Below are positions 40,334 through 48,570 of a stretch of DNA of 64,000 nucleotides, piece by piece. The stretch is from assembly GCA_013287845.1 (NCBI GenBank), contig JABDDA010000001.1:1-64000 (forward strand), read 5' to 3'. A program made the translations under genes and the position numbers. The stretch comes from Gammaproteobacteria bacterium. Lineage in GTDB: Bacteria; Pseudomonadota; Gammaproteobacteria; DSM-16500. The notes beneath the pieces are model-generated. The model did no database searches. It was not told where the DNA came from and was given only the letters and a program-made list of their open reading frames with translations. Numbering within the stretch: the stretch's first letter is position 1; each line of letters starts with the position of its first letter.

Positions 40334-40681
40334 TTATTTCAATTTCCCCTCTATCACTTCTTTTACTTTCTTCAATATTTTTGCAGTCACTTTATTTTGC
40401 GCTTCCAATTTACTGATATGAGCCGACTTCACTTTCATCCGCCTCGCAAGTTGCGCTTGAGTAAGCCCTGCTTCAATACGCGCAAACGCGACAGGATTAT
40501 CGACATAATCTGATAAGTTAAAAGAAACATATTCTTTTTTAGATTGAGTTTGATGTTTTGGAAGTATATCGACTAATTGAGAAGGTAATACCGCGCGCGC
40601 TAATTGCATCGCCCGAATATTTTTTCGTGTTAACTCTCGTACTCTACCTGATTTATTGGTTAACGATTTTTTCTTTTTCAT
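40334..40681 (-). CDS. XRE-family HTH protein (antitoxin-like)
   Basis: 115 residues: a basic N-terminal part (1-45), then NLSDYVDNPVAFARIEAGLT and QAQLARRMKVKSAHISKLEA, a Cro/cI-type helix-turn-helix, and a lysine-rich last helix. This is the usual form of an antitoxin of a type II toxin-antitoxin pair. No intact toxin gene lies next to it; the ~240 bases upstream contain only a CCCCATTT/AAATGGGG hairpin (40731-40750) and broken frames, one of which ends directly before the HTH start. An orphan antitoxin or simple repressor is likely. AGGAG precedes the ATG. Confidence 0.75.
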   Translation of the reverse strand: MKKKKSLTNKSGRVRELTRKNIRAMQLARAVLPSQLVDILPKHQTQSKKEYVSFNLSDYVDNPVAFARIEAGLTQAQLARRMKVKSAHISKLEAQNKVTAKILKKVKEVIEGKLK

Positions 40682-40925
40682 AATCTTTCACTCCTGTGAA
40701 TTTATTTTATGAAAACTAATAATCTGTACCCCATTTGGAAAAATGGGGAAAATAATAATGAAAAACTCTTTTATAGACAACAAAAATTTAATATTTATTC
40801 TCGAAAATTGGATGGAGCAGAAATAAGCTGCACGTTGGATTGAGGATCATCTACAATAACCGAACTATAAATTTAAATACCTCTGTTATGTAAATAATTT
40901 TTTCATGGAAAATTTTTAGGATGAA

Positions 40926-40967
40926 TAAAAAACTCACTTCCAGAAATTTTTAATTCCCAAAAGTGAG
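40926..40967 (-). terminator. Rho-independent terminator of the 549-residue orphan gene
   Basis: On the minus strand CTCACTT...AAGTGAG closes an imperfect extended stem and is followed by TTTTTTA. It starts 12 bases after the stop codon of the gene at 40979-42628. Confidence 0.75.
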
Positions 40968-40978
40968 CATCTGATTTT

Positions 40979-42628
40979 TTATTTTTTTGGCGCTGGAGGA
41001 GCCGACACGGGTGCTGCTGTTAATGCAGCAATTTTTTTCTTCGTATCTTCTTCAGATTCACGAACAGTGGGTAGCACACTCGTTCGAGTATTTGGACAAA
41101 GTGCAATACCTGTACGAGATTTCAATCTTCTATTTGCTTTTGCTTGTTCATATTCACCATATACTTTTTCGAACTTGTCTCCAAACAGTAATTCCAATTC
41201 TTCTCTATTGATTTTATCAACATAGTTCAATCCATTTCTCACCGTGTTACTTACATCATCTTTCCATGAATTCAAGTGAGGATGGGATACTTGTGCAAGC
41301 AACGTGGGAATATATACGTTATCTAATGTTTTTCTGACGAACTTTTTACTTTTATCCCACTTAGCTATTATGTCTACCATTTTTGACATTTCTTCCTTTA
41401 ATTTTCTTTCAATCTCGCCCCTCTCTGAATCAACAAAGGAATTAACATACTCCATAAAATCCTCGAAACATAAATTAAGTCTATCCTTGCATGTATTGAA
41501 ATTTACTACTTCAGACTGAGTTGTTGCATACAAAAAGAATGTCTGCAATTCAAATTTTTCTTTTAAATCTGCAGATAAATTTTCATAACCTCCTTCAACA
41601 TAAGCTTTATATTCTTCCATTTTATTTCGGAAAGGTTCGAAAAGTTTTTTTGTTTTTTCCATCACGAGATTTTCAAATTCTGCGCCAATTTTTTCGTCAG
41701 AATCATTAGAACCTGCTGTTTTAGAATCTTTTGCAGCAGAAGGTGTTTGCTCAGGTTGATGTAAACTTGAAGTGGATACAACACTAGGAGAAACACTCAC
41801 AGAAGTTGCAGCTGAAGAATTTGTTGTTGTTCCTATTCCCACTATTGTTGAAACATTCACAGCAGAAGCAGCCATTCCTGTCGTTGCTGTCATTGCTGTT
41901 GGTAAAGAATTTGTTGTGCCTGTTCCCACCATTTTTGAAACACTCACAGCAGAAGCAACAACGTTTGTCGTTGCTGTCATAGCTGCACTTGGCACAGAAA
42001 CAATTTTGGCTTTTCTTGCAGCAATAACGGCCTGTCGCTTCAGCTCAGGTGTTACATCATTAATTACTTTTACCATCCCCGCTGCAAACATATTTTGTTG
42101 TACATCATTTGTATTTTTTTGATCAAACATATTTTTGCAATCTGCTTTTACTTTTTCTGCTTGTTTCGTTAATTTTTCTTTAAGAGTTTTATCCATTCCT
42201 CCAAACATATCTGCTATTTTTAAGATAGATCCTGATTTTTTAGGCATTTGAATAGGTGCACTTCTTTTTGAAACAACAGAGTCAGCAGCTGCTTTTTCAA
42301 AAAGCGCAGAAGATTGCAGTACAGAAGATCGTCTTACAAATGAAGGAACATTCGCTGTTGCTGTTGTCACTGCAGAAGCATCTTTTTTCACGGGCCCTGC
42401 ATTTGTTGTTGAGGGCGTGGCAACTGCAGCAGTCGTTGTAACAGATGGAAATCTATTTAAAACAGATTTAGTGCTAGCAGATGTGGATGCACACTGAAGA
42501 GGAGGCGTTTTTGCAGCAGAATCGTTAGCTGCTTTTTCAAAAAAAGCTTTTTTTGCAGCTGCAGAAGAAACACTTGCTGAAGACGTACTTGCTTCATTCG
42601 GTTTTTTGGGTTGATCATTACTTTGCAT
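40979..42628 (-). CDS. Orphan Ser/Thr/Ala-rich protein, candidate secreted effector
   Basis: 549 residues, no family recognised. The N-terminal ~310 residues are low-complexity Ser/Thr/Ala/Val-rich with two motif pairs: (F/L)FEKAANDSA at about 29 and 108, and a tandem unit at about 214-275 (AMTATTNVVASAVSVSKMVG, then AMTATTGMAASAVNVSTIVG). From about 330 the protein becomes charged and helical with predicted coiled coil, ending in an Ala/Pro tail. No signal peptide or membrane helix. AAGGAGAG lies before the ATG. Its promoter carries the same two-half-site box and 11-bp spacing as the gene at 2281, which ties the two together. Translocated-effector status is inference. Confidence 0.6.
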   Translation of the reverse strand: MQSNDQPKKPNEASTSSASVSSAAAKKAFFEKAANDSAAKTPPLQCASTSASTKSVLNRFPSVTTTAAVATPSTTNAGPVKKDASAVTTATANVPSFVRRSSVLQSSALFEKAAADSVVSKRSAPIQMPKKSGSILKIADMFGGMDKTLKEKLTKQAEKVKADCKNMFDQKNTNDVQQNMFAAGMVKVINDVTPELKRQAVIAARKAKIVSVPSAAMTATTNVVASAVSVSKMVGTGTTNSLPTAMTATTGMAASAVNVSTIVGIGTTTNSSAATSVSVSPSVVSTSSLHQPEQTPSAAKDSKTAGSNDSDEKIGAEFENLVMEKTKKLFEPFRNKMEEYKAYVEGGYENLSADLKEKFELQTFFLYATTQSEVVNFNTCKDRLNLCFEDFMEYVNSFVDSERGEIERKLKEEMSKMVDIIAKWDKSKKFVRKTLDNVYIPTLLAQVSHPHLNSWKDDVSNTVRNGLNYVDKINREELELLFGDKFEKVYGEYEQAKANRRLKSRTGIALCPNTRTSVLPTVRESEEDTKKKIAALTAAPVSAPPAPKK

Positions 42629-42660
42629 CGCGACTCTCCTTCTCTGTTTTTTGGTAGCTA

Positions 42661-42694
42661 ATTATAACCAAGGAAATATTAAGGAAATCTTAAG
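42661..42694 (-). promoter_or_regulatory. PmrA/OmpR-type box with -10 element upstream of the 549-residue orphan
   Basis: Read on the minus strand: CTTAAG-ATTTC-CTTAAT (42694-42678), then 11 bases, then TATAAT (42666-42661). The half-site order, 5-base gap and 11-base distance to the -10 are identical to 2192-2225, while the bases between differ, so this is not a simple duplication. The second half-site plus following bases (CTTAATATT) also fits the PmrA pattern reported for Legionella and Coxiella effector genes. Confidence 0.75.
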
Positions 42695-42712
42695 AAAACT
42701 CACATTTCTGCC

Positions 42713-43099
42713 TTATTTTTCCATCACTTTTTTCAACTGCTCCAACATCTCTTGAGTAAATGGATTCTCTATCACACCCTCACTCACCCACTCATGATAA
42801 ACAAGCTCAGTCGAATTATCTGGCACCGCACGATAAAAATAATTTACAACATAAGTCGATTCATCTTGTTTCGTTAATTCAAATTCTTTATTCATTTCAA
42901 ATTTTGTCACACGATAAATTGAAAAATTATTTTTATCATCACAATTTTCATAAATCGTTCCAATGCTCGGCGGCCATTCATTTGTTTTTTCCACGACAAC
43001 ACCATCGATCCATTTGGGTGTGTTATTAGGATTAACAGTAAATGCAAATACTTCTTGAACTGATTTTTGGATGATAATTTTCAATTTATTATTTTTCAT
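42713..43099 (-). CDS. SRPBCC/START-like domain protein
   Basis: 128 residues matching the helix-grip fold used by polyketide cyclase/AHSA1-type proteins: IIIQKSVQEVFAFTVNPNN with TPKWIDGVV at the start, alternating strands (SIGTIYENC, IYRVTKFEM, STYVVNYFYRAV) and a long C-terminal helix (TQEMLEQLKKVMEK). Such proteins bind small hydrophobic ligands, but no substrate can be named. Its stop is 19 bases from the PmrA-type box of the next gene on the same strand. Confidence 0.7.
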   Translation of the reverse strand: MKNNKLKIIIQKSVQEVFAFTVNPNNTPKWIDGVVVEKTNEWPPSIGTIYENCDDKNNFSIYRVTKFEMNKEFELTKQDESTYVVNYFYRAVPDNSTELVYHEWVSEGVIENPFTQEMLEQLKKVMEK

Positions 43100-43154
43100 G
43101 ATTTTCCTTGATTGTGACTGATTTTAGTTTTAATTTATTTCCGTTTTAAAATTA

Positions 43155-43250
43155 ATGGAAACGTGGAAAATTCCCGGCGCATCTGTTGCTATCATGAAAA
43201 ATAGCCGCAAAAAATTTATGATCGATTTTTTTAAAAAAAGAATAGAATAA
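43155..43250 (+). pseudogene. Remnant of a class-C beta-lactamase-like serine hydrolase
   Basis: A 31-codon frame begins METWKIPGASVAIMKN, closely resembling the conserved N-terminal WKIPGxxVAIVKDG stretch of serine hydrolases related to class C beta-lactamases and PBP4*. The family needs 350 or more residues including SxxK and YxN motifs; here the frame ends after 17 further unrelated residues. Best read as a leftover fragment after deletion. Confidence 0.5.
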
Positions 43251-43265
43251 TTTTAAGCACGCAAA

Positions 43266-43301
43266 TATAGTAACGTTTTCAGAGCGGAGCACATTAAAAT
43301 G
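43266..43301 (+). repeat. Duplicated leader/start region, copy 1
   Basis: TATAGTAACGTTTT, then a variable part, then CACATTAAAATG ending in the deaminase start codon. Copy 2 is at 43778-43813. Confidence 0.8.
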
Positions 43302-43772
43302 AATTTCATTAAACACACCATTGATCTCGCCAAAAAAAATGTAGAAGAAGGTGGACGTCCTTTCGCATGTTTAATTGTCAAAGAAGGAAAAATAATTGCA
43401 GAAGGAGCTAATTTAGTGGCGCAAACAAAAGATCCCACTGCGCACGCAGAAATTGTTGCCATTCGAAAAGCAACACAATTATTACAAACAGAACATTTAG
43501 AGAAATGTGTATTTTATATTATGGCGCATCCCTGTCCGATGTGTCTTGCTGCAATGTATTATTGCAGTCCCGACAAAGTTATTTTTATTACATCACGTGA
43601 TGACTATTCAAAATATTACACGGATAATCGAAAATATTTTACGTTTGAAAGTTTTTACGGTGAATTTAATAAACCTTGGCAAGAACGCAAAATGCCAATG
43701 GAATATCATCCTGATGCAGAAAGTATAAAAGTATATGCGCGATGGAAAGAAAAAAGCAGGGGTCAAGTGTAA
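43299..43772 (+). CDS. Nucleoside/guanine deaminase-like zinc enzyme
   Basis: 157-residue cytidine/deoxycytidylate-deaminase-fold protein. Zinc site: AHAEIVAIRKA (His plus catalytic Glu) and HPCPMCLAAMYY (two Cys). The body, with GGRPFACLIVKEGKIIAEG, DPTAHAE and a C-terminal region KPWQERKMP, is closest in layout to the short GuaD-type guanine deaminases and related nucleoside deaminases; tRNA adenosine deaminases usually lack this tail. The exact base is uncertain. GGAG lies 9 bases before the ATG in the duplicated leader. Confidence 0.85.
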   Translation: MNFIKHTIDLAKKNVEEGGRPFACLIVKEGKIIAEGANLVAQTKDPTAHAEIVAIRKATQLLQTEHLEKCVFYIMAHPCPMCLAAMYYCSPDKVIFITSRDDYSKYYTDNRKYFTFESFYGEFNKPWQERKMPMEYHPDAESIKVYARWKEKSRGQV

Positions 43773-43777
43773 TCCTA

Positions 43778-43813
43778 TATAGTAACGTTTTTTAAATGGA
43801 CCACATTAAAATG
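43778..43813 (+). repeat. Duplicated leader/start region, copy 2
   Basis: TATAGTAACGTTTT and CACATTAAAATG match copy 1 at 43266-43301, with differences only in the middle 10-12 bases. It begins 6 bases after the deaminase stop and ends with the start codon of a broken frame. Confidence 0.8.
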
Positions 43814-44008
43814 TCTTTAGGCCATTATTTAAAAGTGGATATCATTCATCATTCAAATGAAGTTCTATGAGAAAAACTTTCGAACAATGGCTTGCGGTTT
43901 GTAGAGAATCATTATTCAATTTCATCGGGCAAACAAAAAATAATTTCGTTATTAGAAAAATTATCAGAAAGAAACAGTAAAAATGATAGAATAATTTTGA
44001 ATTCATAA
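43811..44008 (+). pseudogene. Short frame interrupted by an in-frame TGA
   Basis: From the ATG the frame reads MSLGHYLKVDIIHHSNEVL, then TGA (43868-43870), then continues open for 45 codons (EKLSNNGLRFVENHYSISSG onward) to TAA at 44006-44008. The part after the TGA keeps protein-like composition, so one point mutation (TGG to TGA, for instance) could have broken a 65-residue gene. No family is recognised. Confidence 0.45.
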
Positions 44009-44053
44009 AATGTATAATTGATTTTTTTAAAATTATAAAATGAGGAGAACAAT

Positions 44054-45028
44054 ATGACAGCATCTGCAACCACCATCACTGATCAAAAATGTGAAAACAT
44101 AGAATTACCTATTCTCCCCTTGCTGCAACGATTGAAAGACGCGCTCGAAAATGAACAATTTTCGATGACACTTAATGATACCGGCATCACTGAAGAGTTA
44201 ATGAATGACATTGAGGCATTAAGGAAAGCTACTAACGATGATGACTTCACCGCAGCAATTCAACATCCTCCTTATAATAGCTATTACCATATAAAATGTT
44301 TAAAAATTTTCATAGAAATGGTGGTCGGCAAAAAAATAAAATGGGAACTCATTTCAGACAAAGAAATTAAAATGAGTGAAATTCCCCTGTGCAAAATAGA
44401 ATTATTAAAAGACAAGCTGATAGACTTAAAATCTGACTCACCCATTTACAACGCATTAAGATTTCCTGCTAAACATCAAGTAATACAAGTTATCAGAAAG
44501 GATGGCAATCAAGAAATAGAAATTTCTTTAGAAATTGAAATTATTAAAACGATTGTTACTGCAAAAAATTATATTGAATTTAGTAACCATATAAAAAAAC
44601 TTTGTCCTAAAAATATATCGTTTGATCAAAATGTTGTAACCATGACATTTCAAATATCGCGACTTGGAATGGTAGTAGAAAAATTAAATGCTGCAATTGC
44701 TGATCTACAATCTGAAGCAGTTTCGGCTACTGCAAATACGAGCACTGCTACCACTTCTCCTTCTACAGAAACAACTTCAACTGCTGCTACTTTTACTTCT
44801 TTAACAAGCAGTTCTTCTTCGAATCATGCTACTTCTAACCGTCCAGCTCAAATACCTCCCCCTGTATTAAGCGACAACCCCAAACCAAAGTCACTCAGTG
44901 GACCCCCATCAATATCCACACTTTCTTCAATCACTACATTTACAGGAACGACTGTGCCAACATCAATTTCTACGCAACCAAAACCACCTTTAAAAAGAAG
45001 TCATTCTACCGCTTTTTCAAAAAAATAA
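44054..45028 (+). CDS. Orphan protein with Ser/Thr/Pro-rich tail
   Basis: 324 residues, not recognised. Residues 1-225 are a mixed charged, helical region (LPLLQRLKDALENEQFSM, then MSEIPLCKIELLKDKLIDL), without membrane helices or signal peptide. From about 225 onward the protein is almost entirely Ser/Thr/Ala then Pro (PPPVLSDNPKPKSLSGPPS) and ends basic (KPPLKRSHSTAFSKK). The tail style is shared with the orphan proteins at 2281 and 9317. GAGGAGA lies 7 bases before the ATG. TATAAT is at 44033-44038, without the PmrA-type box. Confidence 0.6.
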   Translation: MTASATTITDQKCENIELPILPLLQRLKDALENEQFSMTLNDTGITEELMNDIEALRKATNDDDFTAAIQHPPYNSYYHIKCLKIFIEMVVGKKIKWELISDKEIKMSEIPLCKIELLKDKLIDLKSDSPIYNALRFPAKHQVIQVIRKDGNQEIEISLEIEIIKTIVTAKNYIEFSNHIKKLCPKNISFDQNVVTMTFQISRLGMVVEKLNAAIADLQSEAVSATANTSTATTSPSTETTSTAATFTSLTSSSSSNHATSNRPAQIPPPVLSDNPKPKSLSGPPSISTLSSITTFTGTTVPTSISTQPKPPLKRSHSTAFSKK

Positions 45029-45043
45029 TTTGGATAAAAAAAT

Positions 45044-45077
45044 ATTCAGCAGTGAAACTCACTGCTGAATAAAAAAA
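45044..45077. terminator. Bidirectional rho-independent terminator
   Basis: ATTCAGCAGTGA-AAC-TCACTGCTGAAT is a perfect 12-bp stem with A-runs on the left and right, giving T-runs for either strand. It sits between two convergent genes. Confidence 0.85.
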
Positions 45078-45410
45078 TTAACGATCTACTTTAAGCGATG
45101 TTGTCTCTGCAATCGTTAATTGTAATTCCGATGAAGATGAAGCTGTTTCAGCTGTCACTTCTCTTAACGGCACATGCGGTACCACTTCAGACACTTCAAA
45201 ATCTTGCGGCCTGCGACAACGCCACGCTAAAAAACAGCATAAAAAAGCACCCACACACATCCACGCAATGACACCGGGATCTAAAAATTCTGACCAAAAA
45301 GGAAGTGACGGTAACACGGATATTGTTGAATTACTTTCTTCTTTATTAAAATTAAAAACGGGTGTTTTCGAAAAAAATAAATTTAAAAAAGTTTGTGATG
45401 TCGTACTCAT
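45078..45410 (-). CDS. Small single-pass membrane protein
   Basis: 110 residues, not recognised. A polar N-terminal half is followed by one strong helix (about 48-68, VIAWMCVGAFLCCFLAWRC) flanked by RCRRP, placing the C-terminal half (VSEVVPHVPLREVTAETAS) in the cytoplasm by the positive-inside rule. Cys-rich helix. Ends SLKVDR. It is separated from phhA by about 155 bases that hold no supported gene. Confidence 0.55.
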   Translation of the reverse strand: MSTTSQTFLNLFFSKTPVFNFNKEESNSTISVLPSLPFWSEFLDPGVIAWMCVGAFLCCFLAWRCRRPQDFEVSEVVPHVPLREVTAETASSSSELQLTIAETTSLKVDR

Positions 45411-45565
45411 GTGTGTGTCCTTTTAAATGATTGAGAGGACACTGTAGAAAAATTTTGTTGATGAGAACAATCGATTGATTTGATATGAATGATAAAATTA
45501 TCTTATTGCTAAATAACTGCAAGAAACTGCCATAAAACGACAGTATTGAGAATGTTTAACAAACC

Positions 45566-46351
45566 TCAGCAAATATGCTTCGGCGGAACTTCACCCAGTA
45601 CTTTCGCTTCGCGAATAAGTTTCATCAAATCCATATTCACTAATTCAAATAATTGATTAAAATCATTTAACACGTAATAAATCGGTTGAATGACATCAAT
45701 ACGATAGGGTGTGCGTAATGCTTCCAGCGGATCAAATGGTTTTCGCACAGGAACATCGCTTTCTAATGCATAAACAGTTTCACTAATCGAAGAAAGAATT
45801 CCACCACCATACGCACGCAATCCATTTTTTTGCTGGATTAAACCAAATTCAATCGTAAACCAATACAATCGTGCTAATAAAATTCTTTCTTGCGGTGTTG
45901 CGTTTAAGCCGTATTTTCCGTAGATTTCTGTAAATTTTGCGTAAGCAGAATTGGTCAGCAACGGACAATGTCCAAATATTTCATGAAAAATATCCGGCTC
46001 TTTTAAATAATCTAATTCTTCTTTTCGTCGAATAAAAGTCGCTGCAGGAAATTTTTTATTCGCAAGTAATTCAAAAAATCGATCAAACGAAATTAAAGCA
46101 GACACGGGTTCGAGTGACCATCCTGTTATTTTTTGTAACACAGCAGATACTTCATGACATTGCGGAACACGATCTTTTGGTAGATTTAATAATGTCATTC
46201 CATCTAAATATTCTTGGCACGCGCGGCCTTCTACAATTTTTAATTGTCGTTGCATGAGCTCTTGCCACACTGCATTTTCATCGGCTGTGTAAGTTGCATT
46301 ACCCTTCTCATCAACTGTTTTGGCAATGTAATCGGTATTCGCGTATGACAT
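45566..46351 (-). CDS. phhA: Phenylalanine-4-monooxygenase
   Basis: Pterin- and iron-dependent hydroxylase converting phenylalanine to tyrosine. The iron site is clear: FHEIFGHCPLL supplies two His, and Glu comes from the YWFTIEFGLI segment; the pterin loop GWSLEPVSALIS and YGGGILSS are also present. 261 residues matches the short bacterial enzyme without a regulatory domain. No phhB (pterin carbinolamine dehydratase) lies next to it. An HTH gene lies 21 bases upstream on the same strand. With aroA and pheA missing from their usual site, this may be the cell's tyrosine source. Confidence 0.95.
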   Translation of the reverse strand: MSYANTDYIAKTVDEKGNATYTADENAVWQELMQRQLKIVEGRACQEYLDGMTLLNLPKDRVPQCHEVSAVLQKITGWSLEPVSALISFDRFFELLANKKFPAATFIRRKEELDYLKEPDIFHEIFGHCPLLTNSAYAKFTEIYGKYGLNATPQERILLARLYWFTIEFGLIQQKNGLRAYGGGILSSISETVYALESDVPVRKPFDPLEALRTPYRIDVIQPIYYVLNDFNQLFELVNMDLMKLIREAKVLGEVPPKHIC

Positions 46352-46372
46352 AAAAACCTCATAAAAAAATCA

Positions 46373-46585
46373 TTATCTAAGAATCTCTAATCGACTTGCA
46401 AGATAAATCACATGCGGTGTATTTTTCGCGCATAATTTTTTTCGAATATGGCTGATATAAATTTCAATTGTCCTGTGTTCCAGGTCAATTAATTTTGCAA
46501 TTTCTTTTGCTTTATAACCTTGTGCGAGATATTTAATAATTTCAATTTCTCGCCTGTTTAATTCATTCATAAAAAATTCCTTCAA
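46373..46585 (-). CDS. Stand-alone LuxR/GerE-type HTH protein
   Basis: 70 residues that are essentially only the DNA-binding domain: LNRREIEIIKYLAQGYKAKEIA, then HRTIEIYISHIRKKL as the recognition helix. A 'GerE' protein without receiver or PAS domain. GGAA lies before the start (an inner ATG at 46570 is also possible). Located 21 bases upstream of phhA and in the same direction, so it may be cotranscribed and regulate it. It could also be the C-terminal end of a once longer PAS-LuxR regulator. Confidence 0.8.
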   Translation of the reverse strand: MKEFFMNELNRREIEIIKYLAQGYKAKEIAKLIDLEHRTIEIYISHIRKKLCAKNTPHVIYLASRLEILR

Positions 46586-46651
46586 TAAAATTTGTATTTG
46601 ATTGAGTTTTACTAGAGAATAAAAACGATTAGATAAAATGGAATAAAAATA

Positions 46652-46747
46652 ATGATGGATCTTTTCTACATCAGCATTCTGATACTTTTTTTCGTACTTA
46701 GCGTTGGACTCATTCGATTCTTTGATTTTTTATCGCGGGGTGAATAA
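46652..46747 (+). CDS. Small membrane protein upstream of kdpF
   Basis: 31 residues, MMDLFYISILILFFVLSVG followed by LIRFFDFLSRGE. One membrane helix and a short charged tail. Small proteins of this form precede kdpF in many proteobacteria. Its stop (TAATG) overlaps the kdpF start by one base, so it belongs to the kdp operon. A second ATG at 46655 is equally possible. Confidence 0.65.
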   Translation: MMDLFYISILILFFVLSVGLIRFFDFLSRGE

Positions 46748-46833
46748 TGCATCTTTACGTGATCGCGGCGGGCATTGTTGCTGCTTTATTTGTTTACCTG
46801 CTCGTAGTATTGTTTAAGCCGGACTTATTCTAG
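46747..46833 (+). CDS. kdpF: Potassium-transporting ATPase, KdpF subunit
   Basis: 28-residue single-helix peptide, MHLYVIAAGIVAALFVYLLV followed by VLFKPDLF. Size, one helix and the final (R/K)P(D/E)xF pattern match KdpF, which stabilises the KdpABC complex. It overlaps the preceding gene by one base and lies 24 bases before kdpA. Confidence 0.85.
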   Translation: MHLYVIAAGIVAALFVYLLVVLFKPDLF

Positions 46834-46857
46834 CGTTTTTTATACGGAATGGAATCT

Positions 46858-48570
46858 ATGATTTTAGAAAACGTTTTTTATCCTCTCGCATTTTATTTTT
46901 TAGTGTTATTACTTTGCGTCAAACCACTCGGTGCTTACATGGCGCGTGTGTATGAAGGAAAACCGTGCGGACTTGATTTTATTTTATCACCTGTTGAACG
47001 TTTGATTTATCGACTATGCGCTATTCATCCTGAAAAAGAAATGGGGTGGAAAAAATATTTATTCTGCTTACTTTTTTTAAATTTATTCGGCGCGTTATTT
47101 GTGTATGGTATTTTTCGGTTACAACATTTTTTACCGTTGAACCCACAATCATTTAATAATGTTTCCCCTGCGCTCGCATTTAATACAGCTACCAGTTTTA
47201 TCACGAATACAAACTGGCAAGCCTATGGCGGTGAAAATACATTAAGCTATTTTTCTCAAATGACTGCATTGACCGTACAAAATTTTCTTTCTGCTGCAAC
47301 AGGAATGGCTATTTTAATCGCTTTTATTCGCGGTTTAATTCGACATGAAACAAATACATTAGGAAATGCATGGGTCGATATAACGCGCAGCATACTTTAT
47401 ATTTTACTGCCACTTTCACTTGCACTTTCACTCGCACTCACCTCACAAGGTGTGATTCAAAATTTTAGCGCATATAAAAAAATAAATTCAATTGAACATT
47501 CACAAGAACAAATCATTCCGATGGGCCCTGCTGCATCACAAATTGCGATTAAAGAATTAGGCAGTAATGGCGGTGGATTTTTTAATGCGAATTCTGCACA
47601 TCCTTATGAAAATCCAACACCCATCAGTAATTTTTTAGAAATGCTTGCGATTCTTTTAATTCCAGCTGCGCTTTGTTATACGTTTGGCGTAATGGTAAAA
47701 GATAAACGACAAGGTTGGGCTATTTTATTTGCGATGTTATTTATTTTTATTCCTTTATTAAGCATTACAATTTGGGCAGAAAATCATTCTAATCCTATGT
47801 TCACTGCGTTAGGAATTGAATCAGCGGGAAATATGGAAGGAAAAGAAACGCGTTTTGGAATTGTGGATTCAACATTGTGGGCCGCTGCAGCAACAGCGAC
47901 TTCAAATGGATCTGTCAATTCAGCACTGGATTCATTCACTCCTTTAGGGGGTTTAATTCCTCTTTGGTTAATTCATTTAGGTGAAGTTGTTTTTGGAGGC
48001 GTCGGTTCAGGATTATACGGCATGTTACTTATTATCATTATTACCGTTTTTATTGCGGGTTTAATGGTGGGAAGAACACCAGAATATTTAGGAAAAAAAA
48101 TTGAACCGTACGAAATGAAAATGGCATCAATTGCTGCACTCATTATGCCACTCGTTGTTTTATTATTAACTGCACTCGGAGTTGTCACTTCTGCAGGAAC
48201 AAGTTCTATTCAAAATCCTGGCGCGCATGGTTTCAGTGAAATTCTTTATGCATTCACTTCCATGGGAGGAAATAATGGCAGCGCATTTGCAGGATTGAAT
48301 GCCAATACTTTTTTTTATAACACACTCGGTGGAATTGAAATGTTAATTTCACGTTTTTGGGCTGCCATTCCTATATTAGCAATTGCAGGATCACTCGTTA
48401 GAAAAAAAATAATTCCGATTAATGCAGGAACACTTCCTACTCACACGCCACTTTTTATTATTCTTTTAATCAGTGTTATTTTAGTTTTGGGTGCGTTGAC
48501 TTTTTTCCCCGCACTCACACTGGGGCCTATCGTAGAACAATTCACGTTTTGGAGAACGTATGGCTACTAA
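46858..48570 (+). CDS. kdpA: Potassium-transporting ATPase, KdpA subunit
   Basis: Channel-like subunit that selects potassium in the KdpFABC pump. About ten helices with four selectivity loops: [55 protein letters not shown] and [14 protein letters not shown]. About 570 residues. The ATG at 46858 has GGA at a workable distance; an ATG at 46849 would add three residues but has no spaced ribosome site. The 3' end overlaps kdpB by 11 bases. Confidence 0.96.
   Translation: MILENVFYPLAFYFLVLLLCVKPLGAYMARVYEGKPCGLDFILSPVERLIYRLCAIHPEKEMGWKKYLFCLLFLNLFGALFVYGIFRLQHFLPLNPQSFNNVSPALAFNTATSFITNTNWQAYGGENTLSYFSQMTALTVQNFLSAATGMAILIAFIRGLIRHETNTLGNAWVDITRSILYILLPLSLALSLALTSQGVIQNFSAYKKINSIEHSQEQIIPMGPAASQIAIKELGSNGGGFFNANSAHPYENPTPISNFLEMLAILLIPAALCYTFGVMVKDKRQGWAILFAMLFIFIPLLSITIWAENHSNPMFTALGIESAGNMEGKETRFGIVDSTLWAAAATATSNGSVNSALDSFTPLGGLIPLWLIHLGEVVFGGVGSGLYGMLLIIIITVFIAGLMVGRTPEYLGKKIEPYEMKMASIAALIMPLVVLLLTALGVVTSAGTSSIQNPGAHGFSEILYAFTSMGGNNGSAFAGLNANTFFYNTLGGIEMLISRFWAAIPILAIAGSLVRKKIIPINAGTLPTHTPLFIILLISVILVLGALTFFPALTLGPIVEQFTFWRTYGY

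Noticed and set aside
40697-40830. Toxin gene upstream of the XRE protein on the minus strand
   Set aside because: A frame ending FPNGVQIISFHKINSQE precedes the HTH gene, but the upstream part is biased, has no clear start or fold, and no toxin family could be recognised; at most a remnant.
43868-43870. In-frame TGA as selenocysteine or recoding
   Set aside because: No recognisable stem-loop after it, no selenoprotein family, and a duplicated leader nearby; a nonsense mutation is simpler.
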